NCBI RefSeq assembly: GCF_019880365.1
Contig: NZ_CP082271.1
Location: forward strand, 1,736,001 to 1,800,000
DNA length: 64,000 nucleotides
Source of the DNA: Pseudomonas sp. DNDY-54
Lineage (GTDB): Bacteria; Pseudomonadota; Gammaproteobacteria; Pseudomonadales; Pseudomonadaceae
Reading direction: 5' to 3'
Every line of letters begins with the position of its first letter. Within the stretch, counting starts at the first letter, position 1. Both the position numbers and the translations under genes were made by a program. The notes beneath the pieces were generated by a model, which ran no database searches, was not told where the DNA came from, and was given only the letters and a program-made list of their open reading frames with translations. Of the stretch, positions 46,970-54,773 are shown piece after piece.

Positions 46970-48292
46970 TCAGGGCTTGTGTACGGGCGTTCCGGTCCGC
47001 CAGGCGGCCCCGTCTGGGAACTCGTGTTCGCTGCGTGAGGCGGCGTGCATGGTGATGCTGCTCCCCGGCGCGGTTGGCACCCGATAGCGGCCGCGCTCCA
47101 CACAAACAGGGTCAACGAAGTGCTCGTGCAGGTGGTCGACGTATTCCAGCACCCGTCTCTCGAGCGAGCCGGACACGGCGATGTAATCGAACATGGACAG
47201 ATGCTGGATGTACTCGCAGAGGCCTACGCCACCGCCGTGTGGACAAACCGGTACGCCGAACTTGGCAGCCAGCAGCAGGACGATGATGGCTTCGTTGAAG
47301 CCACCCAGGCGGGCAACATCTACTTGGCAATAATCGATTGCACCGGCCTGCAGAAACTGTTTGAACATCACCCGGTTGTGGCAATGCTCGCCCGTCGCGA
47401 CGCCGATGCCGTCGAGGCGCCTGCGGATTTCGGCATGGCCGAGAATATCGTCGGGACTGGTTGGCTCCTCGATCCACATCGGATTGAACTGCGCCAGCTG
47501 GCGCATGTTCAGAATCGCTTCATCCACATCCCAGACCTGATTGGCATCCATCATCAGAACGGCCTGCTCTCCGATTTCTTCGCGCAGGATGCGAGCGCGC
47601 CGGATGTCGTCCTGTAGATCGCCGCCCACCTTTTGCTTGAAATGGGTCCAGCCTTCGGCCAGCCCTTCGCGAGCCAACCGGCGAATTTTCGCTTCCGAGT
47701 ATCCGAGCCAGCCGGCGGATGTGGTGTAGGCCGGGTAGCCGCTTTCGACAAGCGTGCTTTCGCGTGTGGCCTTGCCGCTGGCCTGACGTTGGAGAATCGC
47801 GAGCGCTTCTTCGGGCGTCAGAACATCACTGACGAAACGGAAATCGAGGCACCGCACCAACTCGTCGGGTGACATGTCCGCCAGCAATTTCCATAAGGGC
47901 TTGCCTTCGGTTTTGGCCCACAGGTCCCAGATGGCATTCACAATAGCCGCGGTGGCGAGATGGATAACGCCTTTTTCAGGGCCCAACCAGCGTAGCTGGC
48001 TGTCGCCTGAGGTCATCTGGCGCCAGAACGCGCCCATGTTTTCAGTGATCGAAACCAGACTGAGGTTCTCGACCTGGCTGGCGAGGGACCGAACCGCAGC
48101 GACGCAAATCTCATTGCCACGACCGATCGTGAATGTCAGGCCATGGCCGGTAACGCCCGTGGGTGCATCGGTATGCAGAATGACGTATGTGGCGGAATAA
48201 TCGGGCGCAGGGTTCATCGCGTCCGAGCCGTCCAGCGAGCGGGACGTCGGAAAGCGAATATCGTGGACATCGACGCGGGTAATCACCGGCAT
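46970..48292 (-). CDS. fucD: L-fuconate dehydratase-like enolase-superfamily enzyme
   Basis: It dehydrates a sugar acid to its 2-keto-3-deoxy derivative. The 440 residues match the length and layout of Xanthomonas FucD. Catalytic positions: K219 and K221 in FKQKV, metal ligands D249 (MMDAN), E275 or E276 (IEEPTSPDD) and E302 (GEH), and H352 (CPHGGGVGL). FucD enzymes are promiscuous and accept L-fuconate, D-arabinonate and L-galactonate. AAGGA precedes the ATG. It is the first gene of a five-gene operon with the TRAP transporter and the flavoprotein, and a 29-bp composite site lies 130 bp upstream. Because the cluster lacks L-fucose-pathway dehydrogenases, D-arabinonate is a good candidate substrate. 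Confidence 0.88.
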   Translation of the reverse strand: MPVITRVDVHDIRFPTSRSLDGSDAMNPAPDYSATYVILHTDAPTGVTGHGLTFTIGRGNEICVAAVRSLASQVENLSLVSITENMGAFWRQMTSGDSQLRWLGPEKGVIHLATAAIVNAIWDLWAKTEGKPLWKLLADMSPDELVRCLDFRFVSDVLTPEEALAILQRQASGKATRESTLVESGYPAYTTSAGWLGYSEAKIRRLAREGLAEGWTHFKQKVGGDLQDDIRRARILREEIGEQAVLMMDANQVWDVDEAILNMRQLAQFNPMWIEEPTSPDDILGHAEIRRRLDGIGVATGEHCHNRVMFKQFLQAGAIDYCQVDVARLGGFNEAIIVLLLAAKFGVPVCPHGGGVGLCEYIQHLSMFDYIAVSGSLERRVLEYVDHLHEHFVDPVCVERGRYRVPTAPGSSITMHAASRSEHEFPDGAAWRTGTPVHKP

Positions 48293-48359
48293 TGCTGTTC
48301 CTTCGTGCTGGGTCTTGTTTTTCTCTCGCGGTGCTAACCGCTTGAATGCACGATGCTCG

Positions 48360-48384
48360 GCGAGGGCGGCAGACCGGCCCTCGC
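48360..48384 (-). promoter_or_regulatory. 5' leader hairpin of the fucD operon
   Basis: GCGAGGGC (48360-48367) pairs with GCCCTCGC (48377-48384) over a 9-nt loop. It lies between the composite operator and the fucD start, so if transcription begins near the operator this would be in the 5' leader and could influence mRNA stability or early termination. No T-run follows. Confidence 0.4.
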
Positions 48385-48422
48385 GAGCACTGAGGAAGGT
48401 ATAGACGGCTTCTCATGGCGGA

Positions 48423-48451
48423 CTAATGATGCTTCTTCATTAGTCGATAAC
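48423..48451 (-). promoter_or_regulatory. Composite LysR-type operator, site A (fucD operon)
   Basis: Read on the minus strand toward fucD the site is GTTATC, 2 nt, CTAATGA, 7 nt, TCATTAG. On the plus strand the core forms a perfect dyad with 9-bp arms (GACTAATGA, 7 nt, TCATTAGTC; 48421-48445), and it abuts a second dyad GATAAC-N5-GTTATC (48446-48462). TGA-N7-TCA is the T-N11-A pattern of LysR boxes. The same arrangement recurs at 49510-49538 and 51830-51858. Confidence 0.7.
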
Positions 48452-48532
48452 GGCCGGTTATCCAGCGGCGCGCAGCACACCCGACTCGCCCGTCGGCCGG
48501 GTATAGCTGCGTTGTGATCGAGGTGGAGCGGC

Positions 48533-49474
48533 TCAGGTCTCGGCGCGGTCGTTCATTAGGATCTGGATCAGTTCCGAAGCGTTGCTAGAAGGCGGTTGAT
48601 GCTTGCGGGTGAGGATGCCGTACCGGAGCGATTGGGTGGCCAGGCTGGTGGATAATTCGCAGAGCAATCCCTGCTCGACCTGTTGCCGGGCGATGGCTTC
48701 CGGCAATAGAGCGAGCGTCTCGCTGTTACGCAGCAGATAGAGGGTGGTTTGAACCGATGTCGTTTCGATGACGTTGCTCGGCGGAGCGACATCCAGCTGG
48801 CTCAGGCGTTGCTCAAGCATTTGGCGCATCGGCGTATCGAACGGGTAGAGCACCCAAGGCCAGCGGGTGAGTTCGGCGGGGTGGATATCACTCTGATTAC
48901 TGAGCGGATGGTCTCGTTTGCAGACCAGCCAGAACGGCTCTTCGGCCAGCGGTTGAAAGTCGAAACGCTGCTGCTGACGGCTATTAGTGAAGCGTCCGAT
49001 CACCAGATCGAGCTGTTTGTGCTCAAGCATGTCCAGCAGGTGATCGCTGGTCTGCTCCACCAGTTCGATCATTAACAGTGGCCGTCGGCGCTTGAGCTCC
49101 ACCAGCGCTACCGGAATGGTTGCGGCGGTGGCGGCAATGATCGCGCCTATCTTGATGTTGCCGTGGCCGCCCTTGCGCAAGGTGTCGAGTTGATGGGCGA
49201 AGCGCTGGGTATCGTTCAACGTGCTCTCGGCATGCTGGATCACCACCTGCCCGAGCTCGGTGGGTACAAGCTTGCGTGACAATCGCTCGAAAAGCTCGAA
49301 ACCGAACAGCGCCTCGATATCCCTCAACATCTTGCTCACCGCGGGTTGGCTGAGGCCCATCTGCTCCGCCGTGGTGTGCATGTTGCCGGTACGTGCCAAG
49401 GTGGAAATCAACGCCAAATGGCGGTATTTGAGCCAGTTCTTCAGCGCAGGCAGGTTGCCCTGTTCGGTACTCAT
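48533..49474 (-). CDS. LysR-family regulator 1
   Basis: A 313-residue LysR-type activator/repressor with an N-terminal winged helix-turn-helix (about 17-75: HLALISTLARTGNMHTTAEQMGLSQPAVSKMLRDIE) and a C-terminal effector domain with LDLVIGRF and RWPWVLYPFDTPMRQML. The group resembles GbpR/PcaQ-type regulators of sugar and aromatic-acid genes. It is divergent from xylX, upstream of and parallel to fucD, and a copy of the shared composite site lies 35 bp before its start. Confidence 0.92.
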   Translation of the reverse strand: MSTEQGNLPALKNWLKYRHLALISTLARTGNMHTTAEQMGLSQPAVSKMLRDIEALFGFELFERLSRKLVPTELGQVVIQHAESTLNDTQRFAHQLDTLRKGGHGNIKIGAIIAATAATIPVALVELKRRRPLLMIELVEQTSDHLLDMLEHKQLDLVIGRFTNSRQQQRFDFQPLAEEPFWLVCKRDHPLSNQSDIHPAELTRWPWVLYPFDTPMRQMLEQRLSQLDVAPPSNVIETTSVQTTLYLLRNSETLALLPEAIARQQVEQGLLCELSTSLATQSLRYGILTRKHQPPSSNASELIQILMNDRAET

Positions 49475-49509
49475 GATCGGGCCATTCGGCGGGCGAGTGA
49501 TAACGAAGT

Positions 49510-49538
49510 CATATCGGTCCCTGAGAATTTGTCATTAG
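49510..49538 (+). promoter_or_regulatory. Composite operator, site B (xylX / LysR1)
   Basis: In register with sites A and C: TATC at the left block (49512-49515), TGA (49522-49524), 7-nt spacer, then TCATTAG (49532-49538). The left half is degenerate (TCCCTGA), so this is the weakest copy. It lies 35 bp from the LysR1 start and 143 bp from the xylX start in their divergent region. A GATAAC hexamer (49499-49504) is nearby. Confidence 0.5.
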
Positions 49539-49681
49539 AAGCCCGGCGGTCACGCTGCCTACAGTGTCGATCGCCGCGCTAAGGCCGAGTCCGAGCACTG
49601 GATACTACTGCAGCCTGCCTCGGTGTGGGCCTGTCGCTTAGGTTAGGTGCGGCGTTCCTATCCTCACGAAGGTAACGATCT

Positions 49682-50863
49682 ATGCCCTGCCGGATCCAGC
49701 TCACAGCTGAAAATACCCTGCCCGCTGACGGCATGCGGGGAACGCTCGTCGGACGGATCTGGTTGCCTGGCGAGGCGCCTGGGCCGACACCCGTGCTGCT
49801 GCGTGAGGACGGCGTCTTTGACCTGTCTCAGCTAGCACCGACCCTGAGCGGGTTGTTCGAGAAGCCCGCACTGTTGCAGCGCTTGGCGCAGCTGGACGCG
49901 CCGCGGATCGCCGACACCAAATCGCTGCTGGACAACAGCGGCGATGACCTCGACCCGACGCGTCCGTACCTGCTGGCGCCAGCGGATCTACAGGTGATCA
50001 AGGCCGCCGGGGTTACGTTCGCGGCCAGCATGATCGAGCGCGTGATCGAGGAGCAGGCTGCCGGTGACCCGGCCAAAGCCGAGGCGGTACGAGGCCAGGT
50101 TGACAAGGTGCTGGGCGCTGATCTGTCGCGTATTCAACCGGGCTCGGACGCGGCGATGCAGCTCAAGCACGTGCTGATCGAGCAAGGCCTGTGGTCTCAG
50201 TATCTGGAAGTCGGCATCGGCCCGGACGCGGAGATATTCACCAAGGCGCCTGTGCTGGCTGCCGTCGGCACCGGCGCGGAGATTGGAATACACCCGGAGT
50301 CAGCATGGAACAACCCCGAGCCAGAAGTGGTGCTGGCCGTCAACAGCCGTGGTGTAGCGGTGGGGGCCACGCTGGGCAACGACGTGAACTTGCGCGACTT
50401 TGAAGGCCGCAGTGCGCTACTGCTGAGCAAGGCGAAGGACAACAACGCCTCCTGTGCCATCGGGCCATTCATTCGGCTGTTCGATGACAGCTTTGGCATC
50501 GATGATGTGCGCCGCTGCGTCGTTGATCTGTCCGTTGAGGGAGAGGACGGCTACGTTCTTCACGGCAGCAGTTCGATGGATCAGATCAGTCGGGACCCGC
50601 TGGATCTGGTGGCTCAAGCTATCAACCGCAACCACCAATACCCCGACGGTTTTTTGCTGTTCCTGGGTACGTTGTTCGCGCCCACACAGGACCGCGATAC
50701 GGTGGGCTCCGGCTTCACCCACAAGCTGGGCGACCGGGTCAGTATCCGCAGCGCACACCTGGGTGCGCTGCACAATCGTGTCAATCACAGCGACGTGGTG
50801 CCGCCTTGGGAGTTTGGTGTGCTGGCTCTGTTTAAAAACCTGGCGGCTCGCGGTTTGCTCTAG
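49682..50863 (+). CDS. xylX: 2-keto-3-deoxy-D-pentonate dehydratase (XylX/KdxD-like, FAH family)
   Basis: It dehydrates 2-keto-3-deoxy-D-xylonate (identical to 2-keto-3-deoxy-D-arabinonate) to alpha-ketoglutarate semialdehyde in the Weimberg pathway. The 393-residue protein follows Caulobacter XylX closely as I recall it: LLAPADLQVIKAAGVTFA, WSQYLEVGIGPDAEIFTK, and LGNDVNLRDFEGRSALLLSK. Metal-binding acidic residues of the FAH fold are E213 and E215 (NPEPEVVL) and D234 (LGND). It is divergent from LysR regulator 1 and ends 4 bp from the convergent LysR regulator 2. Confidence 0.9.
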   Translation: MPCRIQLTAENTLPADGMRGTLVGRIWLPGEAPGPTPVLLREDGVFDLSQLAPTLSGLFEKPALLQRLAQLDAPRIADTKSLLDNSGDDLDPTRPYLLAPADLQVIKAAGVTFAASMIERVIEEQAAGDPAKAEAVRGQVDKVLGADLSRIQPGSDAAMQLKHVLIEQGLWSQYLEVGIGPDAEIFTKAPVLAAVGTGAEIGIHPESAWNNPEPEVVLAVNSRGVAVGATLGNDVNLRDFEGRSALLLSKAKDNNASCAIGPFIRLFDDSFGIDDVRRCVVDLSVEGEDGYVLHGSSSMDQISRDPLDLVAQAINRNHQYPDGFLLFLGTLFAPTQDRDTVGSGFTHKLGDRVSIRSAHLGALHNRVNHSDVVPPWEFGVLALFKNLAARGLL

Positions 50864-50867
50864 CTGA

Positions 50868-51815
50868 TCACAGCGCGGCGGTTGAAGCTGAAGCGCTTTC
50901 GCTTCGCAATTCGTCGAGCAGCAACTGCGCCGCCGGAGACAGACTGCTCCCGTGCCGTGCAATGACACCGTAGGGTTCACTGCGTGAGCGCAGCGCGAGT
51001 GGCAGTTGACGGATCATGTCGAAACGCTCGCTAAAGCGGGCGACCGACAGCGGCATGACCGCAACCAGTTGAGGGTCTTCCTGCAGCAGGCTAAGCGTGG
51101 TGAAGGTTGACGCGGTTTCCACCGGATAGCGCGGAAATTCAAGGCTGGCTTCGCTGAATTCTCGCTCCAGCAGCTGGCGCATCGGCATGTTCGCCGGGTA
51201 GATGACCCAGCGATAGCCCTTCAGCTCATGCAGCGTCAGCGCCTCCGCGTCGGCAAGGGGATGGTCTGGATGCGACACGACTGCCAGCTGCTCCTCGTGC
51301 AGGGTCAGGCAGTCATACGCATCTGGACGCCGACTGACGCTGCTCCGGCAAATCGCCAGATCCAGCCGCCCCTCGTCGATCAGGCCGAGCAGTCGGGCGC
51401 TCGTATCTTCGACGATTTCAACCGAAAGCTCCGGCTGTTTGCGTCGCAGCCGGCCCAGCGTGCGCATCAATAACGGAACCGCGCCCATGATCACCCCAAC
51501 CGAGAGACGCCCGCCGTGTCCTTGAAGAATGCCGACCATCTCTTCGCGCAAATGCGCGAGATCGCTATGGATCAGCCGCGCGTAGCGAATCACGCATCTC
51601 CCCAGATCGTTGGGCTGCAATCCCTGGCTGCTGCGGGTAAACAGCTCGGCCGCGAACGTCGATTCTATTTCGTGCAGCGCCTTGGTCGCCCCAGGCTGGC
51701 TGATCGAAATCTGCTCGGCGGCGCGGTGCAGCGAGCCTTGCTCGTCTAGCGCGATGAGAAGGCGCAACTGTTTGAGGCGCAGGCGGGAAACGATCGAGGG
51801 GAGGGCGGCGATCAT
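50868..51815 (-). CDS. LysR-family regulator 2
   Basis: This 315-residue LysR protein has a helix-turn-helix at about 10-70 (QLRLLIALDEQGSLHRAAEQISISQPGATKAL) and an effector domain. It shares the segment RWVIYPANMPMRQLLE with regulator 1 (RWPWVLYPFDTPMRQMLE), so the two are likely paralogues. It is divergent from the GguC-like gene; the composite site C lies 14 bp before its own start, positioned for autorepression and for control of the divergent unit. Confidence 0.92.
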   Translation of the reverse strand: MIAALPSIVSRLRLKQLRLLIALDEQGSLHRAAEQISISQPGATKALHEIESTFAAELFTRSSQGLQPNDLGRCVIRYARLIHSDLAHLREEMVGILQGHGGRLSVGVIMGAVPLLMRTLGRLRRKQPELSVEIVEDTSARLLGLIDEGRLDLAICRSSVSRRPDAYDCLTLHEEQLAVVSHPDHPLADAEALTLHELKGYRWVIYPANMPMRQLLEREFSEASLEFPRYPVETASTFTTLSLLQEDPQLVAVMPLSVARFSERFDMIRQLPLALRSRSEPYGVIARHGSSLSPAAQLLLDELRSESASASTAAL

Positions 51816-51829
51816 GGGGATGACTGGAA

Positions 51830-51858
51830 GTTATCACTTAATCAGAAGCTTTCATTAG
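51830..51858 (+). promoter_or_regulatory. Composite operator, site C (gguC-ALDH / LysR2)
   Basis: Reads GTTATC, 2 nt, TTAATCA, 7 nt, TCATTAG on the plus strand toward the GguC-like gene. It has identical block spacing to site A: GTTATC 6/6, second block 5/7, TCATTAG 7/7, with 19 of 29 positions identical overall. It lies 78 bp before the GguC-like ATG and 14 bp before that of LysR2. Confidence 0.7.
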
Positions 51859-51936
51859 GCACCACCCCAGCCGCTTTTTAAAGTGATCGCAACAAACGCC
51901 TGCAGGTGCGGGTGCCTAATAAGAAGAGGAAGCCCC

Positions 51937-52932
51937 ATGCGGTTGATCCAGTTTCAGAACGAGCAGGGCGAGCGTCAGGTTGGCGTGGTGAATGACGAGC
52001 GTATCGAGGTGTTACGTGGCGTCGGCAGCACGCGGGAGCTGGCGCTGGCGGCGATCCGTAGCGGCAACAGCCTGGCGGCACAGATCGATCTTCAAGGGCT
52101 TGATGCCGGTCCGTCGTATCGCCAGCTGCTGGCCGACAGACGTGTGCTGGCGCCGCTGGATCATGAGGACCCGGCGCATTGCCTGGTCAGCGGTACCGGC
52201 TTGACCCACTTGGGGAGCGCGGCGACGCGAGACAAAATGCATCAGCAGGTCGAACAGCGCGAGGAAAAGCTCACCGACTCGATGCAGATGTTCCGCTGGG
52301 GAATGCAGGGTGGAAAGCCGCAGGCGGGGCTTGTTGGGGCGCAGCCGGAGTGGTTCTACAAGGGTGATGGCAGCACCGTGGTTCGCCCCGGGGCTGATTT
52401 CCCGGCGCCTGACTTCGCTGAGGACTTTGGTGAAGAGCCCGAGTTGACCGGTCTCTATGTCATAGGTGACGACGGTCAGCCTTATCGACTGGGCTTCGCC
52501 CTTGGCAATGAATTTTCCGACCATGTGATGGAGCGTAAGAACTACCTGTATCTGGCCCACTCCAAGCTCAGATTCTGCTCGTTCGGGCCGGAGCTTCGCA
52601 TTGGCGAGCTGCCGGCGAACCTGGCGGGTGTCAGCCGCATCCGACGGGACGGACAGGTGTTGTGGGAAAAAGAGTTTTTGTCCGGCGAGGAGAACATGTG
52701 CCATAGCCTTGCGAATCTGGAGTTTCACCACTTCAAGTACTCGCAATTTCTCCGCCCGGGCGACGTGCACGTGCATTTTTTTGGTACGGCCACGCTGTCG
52801 TTCGCTGACGGCATCAAGCCTCAGCCGGGCGACCAGTTCGAGATCAGTCTCGATGCCTTCGGTGAGCCTTTGCGCAACGGCATCTCGATTCATCCGGCCG
52901 GCATTAAGGTCGGGGGCGTCAAAGCGCTCTGA
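51937..52932 (+). CDS. AraD1/GguC-family FAH-fold protein (probable 2-keto-3-deoxyaldonate dehydratase or hydrolase)
   Basis: This 331-residue protein of the GguC/AraD1 branch of the fumarylacetoacetate hydrolase superfamily has conserved blocks SGTGLTHLGSA, EEPELTGLYVIGDDGQPYRLGFALGNEFSDHV, GPELRIGELP and HVHFFGTATLSF. GguC-like proteins occur in pentose and galactose loci (for example with gguAB) and are inferred to act on 2-keto-3-deoxy acids. Here the neighbour is KGSA dehydrogenase, so a role in converting the L-pentonate intermediate is plausible. I chose the ATG at 51937 (AGGA upstream) over an in-frame start at 51883. Confidence 0.82.
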   Translation: MRLIQFQNEQGERQVGVVNDERIEVLRGVGSTRELALAAIRSGNSLAAQIDLQGLDAGPSYRQLLADRRVLAPLDHEDPAHCLVSGTGLTHLGSAATRDKMHQQVEQREEKLTDSMQMFRWGMQGGKPQAGLVGAQPEWFYKGDGSTVVRPGADFPAPDFAEDFGEEPELTGLYVIGDDGQPYRLGFALGNEFSDHVMERKNYLYLAHSKLRFCSFGPELRIGELPANLAGVSRIRRDGQVLWEKEFLSGEENMCHSLANLEFHHFKYSQFLRPGDVHVHFFGTATLSFADGIKPQPGDQFEISLDAFGEPLRNGISIHPAGIKVGGVKAL

Positions 52933-53075
52933 ATCAACAGGCTGCAGCCGTACCGGCCTGTGCGATGAGCTGCAGACGGTTTGCCATCCGTGCGGCGGCG
53001 CGCTTGTCCGCCAGCCGTCGGCGTTTTCGGCAGGCGCTGCGGAGCCCTTGAACCAACCGCTAGAGGAGAACTTCC

Positions 53076-54656
53076 ATGTCCGCCATTCTCGGCCACAACT
53101 ACATAGCCGGTGCACGCCGTGCCGCCGGCACGCAAACGCTGCAGAGCCACGATGCCACCAGTGGCGAAGCGCTGCCGTTCGAGTTCGTACAGGCCACCGA
53201 GGACGAAGTGAGCGCCGCGGCTGAAGCGGCGGCAAGCGCCTACACAACGTACCGTGCACTTCCGGCTGAAAAGCGCGCCGGATTTCTCGACGCCATAGCC
53301 GATGAGCTCGACGCGCTGGGCGATGACTTTGTGTCGCTGGTTTGCCAGGAAACCGCTCTGCCTGCAGGGCGCATCCAGGGCGAGCGCGGGCGAACCAGCG
53401 GGCAGATGCGTTTGTTTGCCAAGGTGCTGCGTCGCGGTGATTTCTACGGGGCGCGTATTGACCGCGCCTTACCGGAGCGCAAGCCGCTGCCTCGTCCGGA
53501 TTTGCGCCAATGCCGTATGGGGCTCGGCCCGGTTGCGGTCTTTGGTGCCAGTAATTTCCCCCTGGCCTTCTCCACGGCCGGCGGCGACACCGCCTCGGCG
53601 CTGGCTGCGGGGTGTCCGGTTGTGTTCAAGGCGCACAGCGGTCACATGGCAACGGCCGAGCGGGTGGCCGACGCAATCGTTCGTGCCGCTGAGAAAACCG
53701 GCATGCCCAAAGGCGTGTTCAATATGATTTATGGCGGTGGCGTTGGGGAGTGGCTGGTCAAGCATCCGGCGATACAAGCGGTTGGTTTCACTGGCTCGCT
53801 GCGGGGCGGGCGGGCGCTGTGCGACATGGCGGCGGCGCGTCCCCATCCGATCCCGGTCTTCGCCGAGATGTCCAGCATCAACCCCGTGCTGGTGTTGCCT
53901 GAGGCGCTGAAGGTTCGCGGTGATGCAATCGCCAACGAACTGACCGCCTCTGTGGTCATGGGCTGCGGCCAGTTCTGTACCAATCCCGGGATGGTTATCG
54001 GCATTCGCTCGCCGGAGTTCTCGGCCTTTCTTGCACAGCTCACCAGCTTCATGTCCGAGCAGCCAGCGCAGACCATGCTTAACGCCGGTACGTTGAAGAG
54101 CTACACCAAGGGGCTGGAGCATTTGCAGGCGCACCCAGGTATTACGCTTCTGGCGGGGGCCGAGCAAGATGGCAACCAGGCGCGGCCGCAACTGTTCAAA
54201 GCGGATGCGCAGCTGCTCATCGAGGGTAACGAACTGCTGCAGGAGGAAGTCTTCGGGCCCACCACGGTCGTTATCGAGGTCGCCGACAAGGCGGAGCTGC
54301 TCCGTGCATTACAGGGCCTGCGCGGCCAGCTCACCGCGACGTTGATCGCCGAAGAGGCGGATTTGAGCGGTTTTGCGGATCTCGCCACGGTATTGGAACA
54401 AAAGGCCGGACGCTTGCTGCTCAACGGCTATCCAACCGGTGTGGAAGTCTGTGATGCGATGGTTCATGGCGGGCCATACCCGGCGACATCTGATGCGCGG
54501 GGCACGTCGGTGGGCACCCTGGCGATCGACCGCTTCCTGCGGCCAGTCTGCTATCAGAACTTCCCGGAAAAGCTTCTGCCGGACGCTCTGAAAGATTCCA
54601 ACCCGCTGGGAATCAACCGGCTTGTGGATGGTGAGATGACACGAAACGCCATTTGA
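53076..54656 (+). CDS. alpha-Ketoglutarate semialdehyde (2,5-dioxopentanoate) dehydrogenase
   Basis: It oxidises alpha-ketoglutarate semialdehyde to alpha-ketoglutarate with NAD(P)+, the last step of oxidative pentose and aldonate routes. The 526-residue ALDH-fold enzyme has N160 (GASNFP), E264 (VFAEMSSINPV) and the catalytic C301 (GCGQFCTNPG). These sequences, in particular AEMSSINPV and NLD/GAL-type cofactor loops, fit the KGSADH class rather than betaine or acetaldehyde dehydrogenases. AGAGGAG precedes the ATG. It follows the GguC-like gene by 143 bp on the same strand. Confidence 0.92.
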   Translation: MSAILGHNYIAGARRAAGTQTLQSHDATSGEALPFEFVQATEDEVSAAAEAAASAYTTYRALPAEKRAGFLDAIADELDALGDDFVSLVCQETALPAGRIQGERGRTSGQMRLFAKVLRRGDFYGARIDRALPERKPLPRPDLRQCRMGLGPVAVFGASNFPLAFSTAGGDTASALAAGCPVVFKAHSGHMATAERVADAIVRAAEKTGMPKGVFNMIYGGGVGEWLVKHPAIQAVGFTGSLRGGRALCDMAAARPHPIPVFAEMSSINPVLVLPEALKVRGDAIANELTASVVMGCGQFCTNPGMVIGIRSPEFSAFLAQLTSFMSEQPAQTMLNAGTLKSYTKGLEHLQAHPGITLLAGAEQDGNQARPQLFKADAQLLIEGNELLQEEVFGPTTVVIEVADKAELLRALQGLRGQLTATLIAEEADLSGFADLATVLEQKAGRLLLNGYPTGVEVCDAMVHGGPYPATSDARGTSVGTLAIDRFLRPVCYQNFPEKLLPDALKDSNPLGINRLVDGEMTRNAI

Positions 54657-54662
54657 GTCGAG

Positions 54663-54688
54663 CTGACGGGTCGTTTACTGCCTGTCAG
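54663..54688. terminator. Hairpin after KGSA dehydrogenase
   Basis: CTGACGGG (54663-54670) pairs with CCTGTCAG (54681-54688), 7 of 8 bp with a 10-nt loop, shortly after the dehydrogenase stop and before the convergent LysR stop. There is no clear T-run. It is likely a terminator or barrier between the convergent genes, with low certainty. Confidence 0.4.
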
Positions 54689-54773
54689 CGCAATGGCCGC
54701 CCGGACGCTAGCTCGCGCGTCTGGCGCGCTTGGGCTTGCTCAGTTCTCGCAGCAGTCACTCCACTGCGGAGCG

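Noticed and set aside
48446..48462. GATAAC-N5-GTTATC read as a GntR box
   Set aside because: Arms are in the opposite order to ATGTTA-N4-TAACAT and the spacing differs, so it is not counted as a second site for the LacI-type repressor.
52012..53259. Long 415-codon antisense frame over the GguC-like gene
   Set aside because: Composition is Arg/Gln/Leu-rich with no domains; the sense frame has intact FAH-family blocks. Long antisense frames are common in GC-rich genes.
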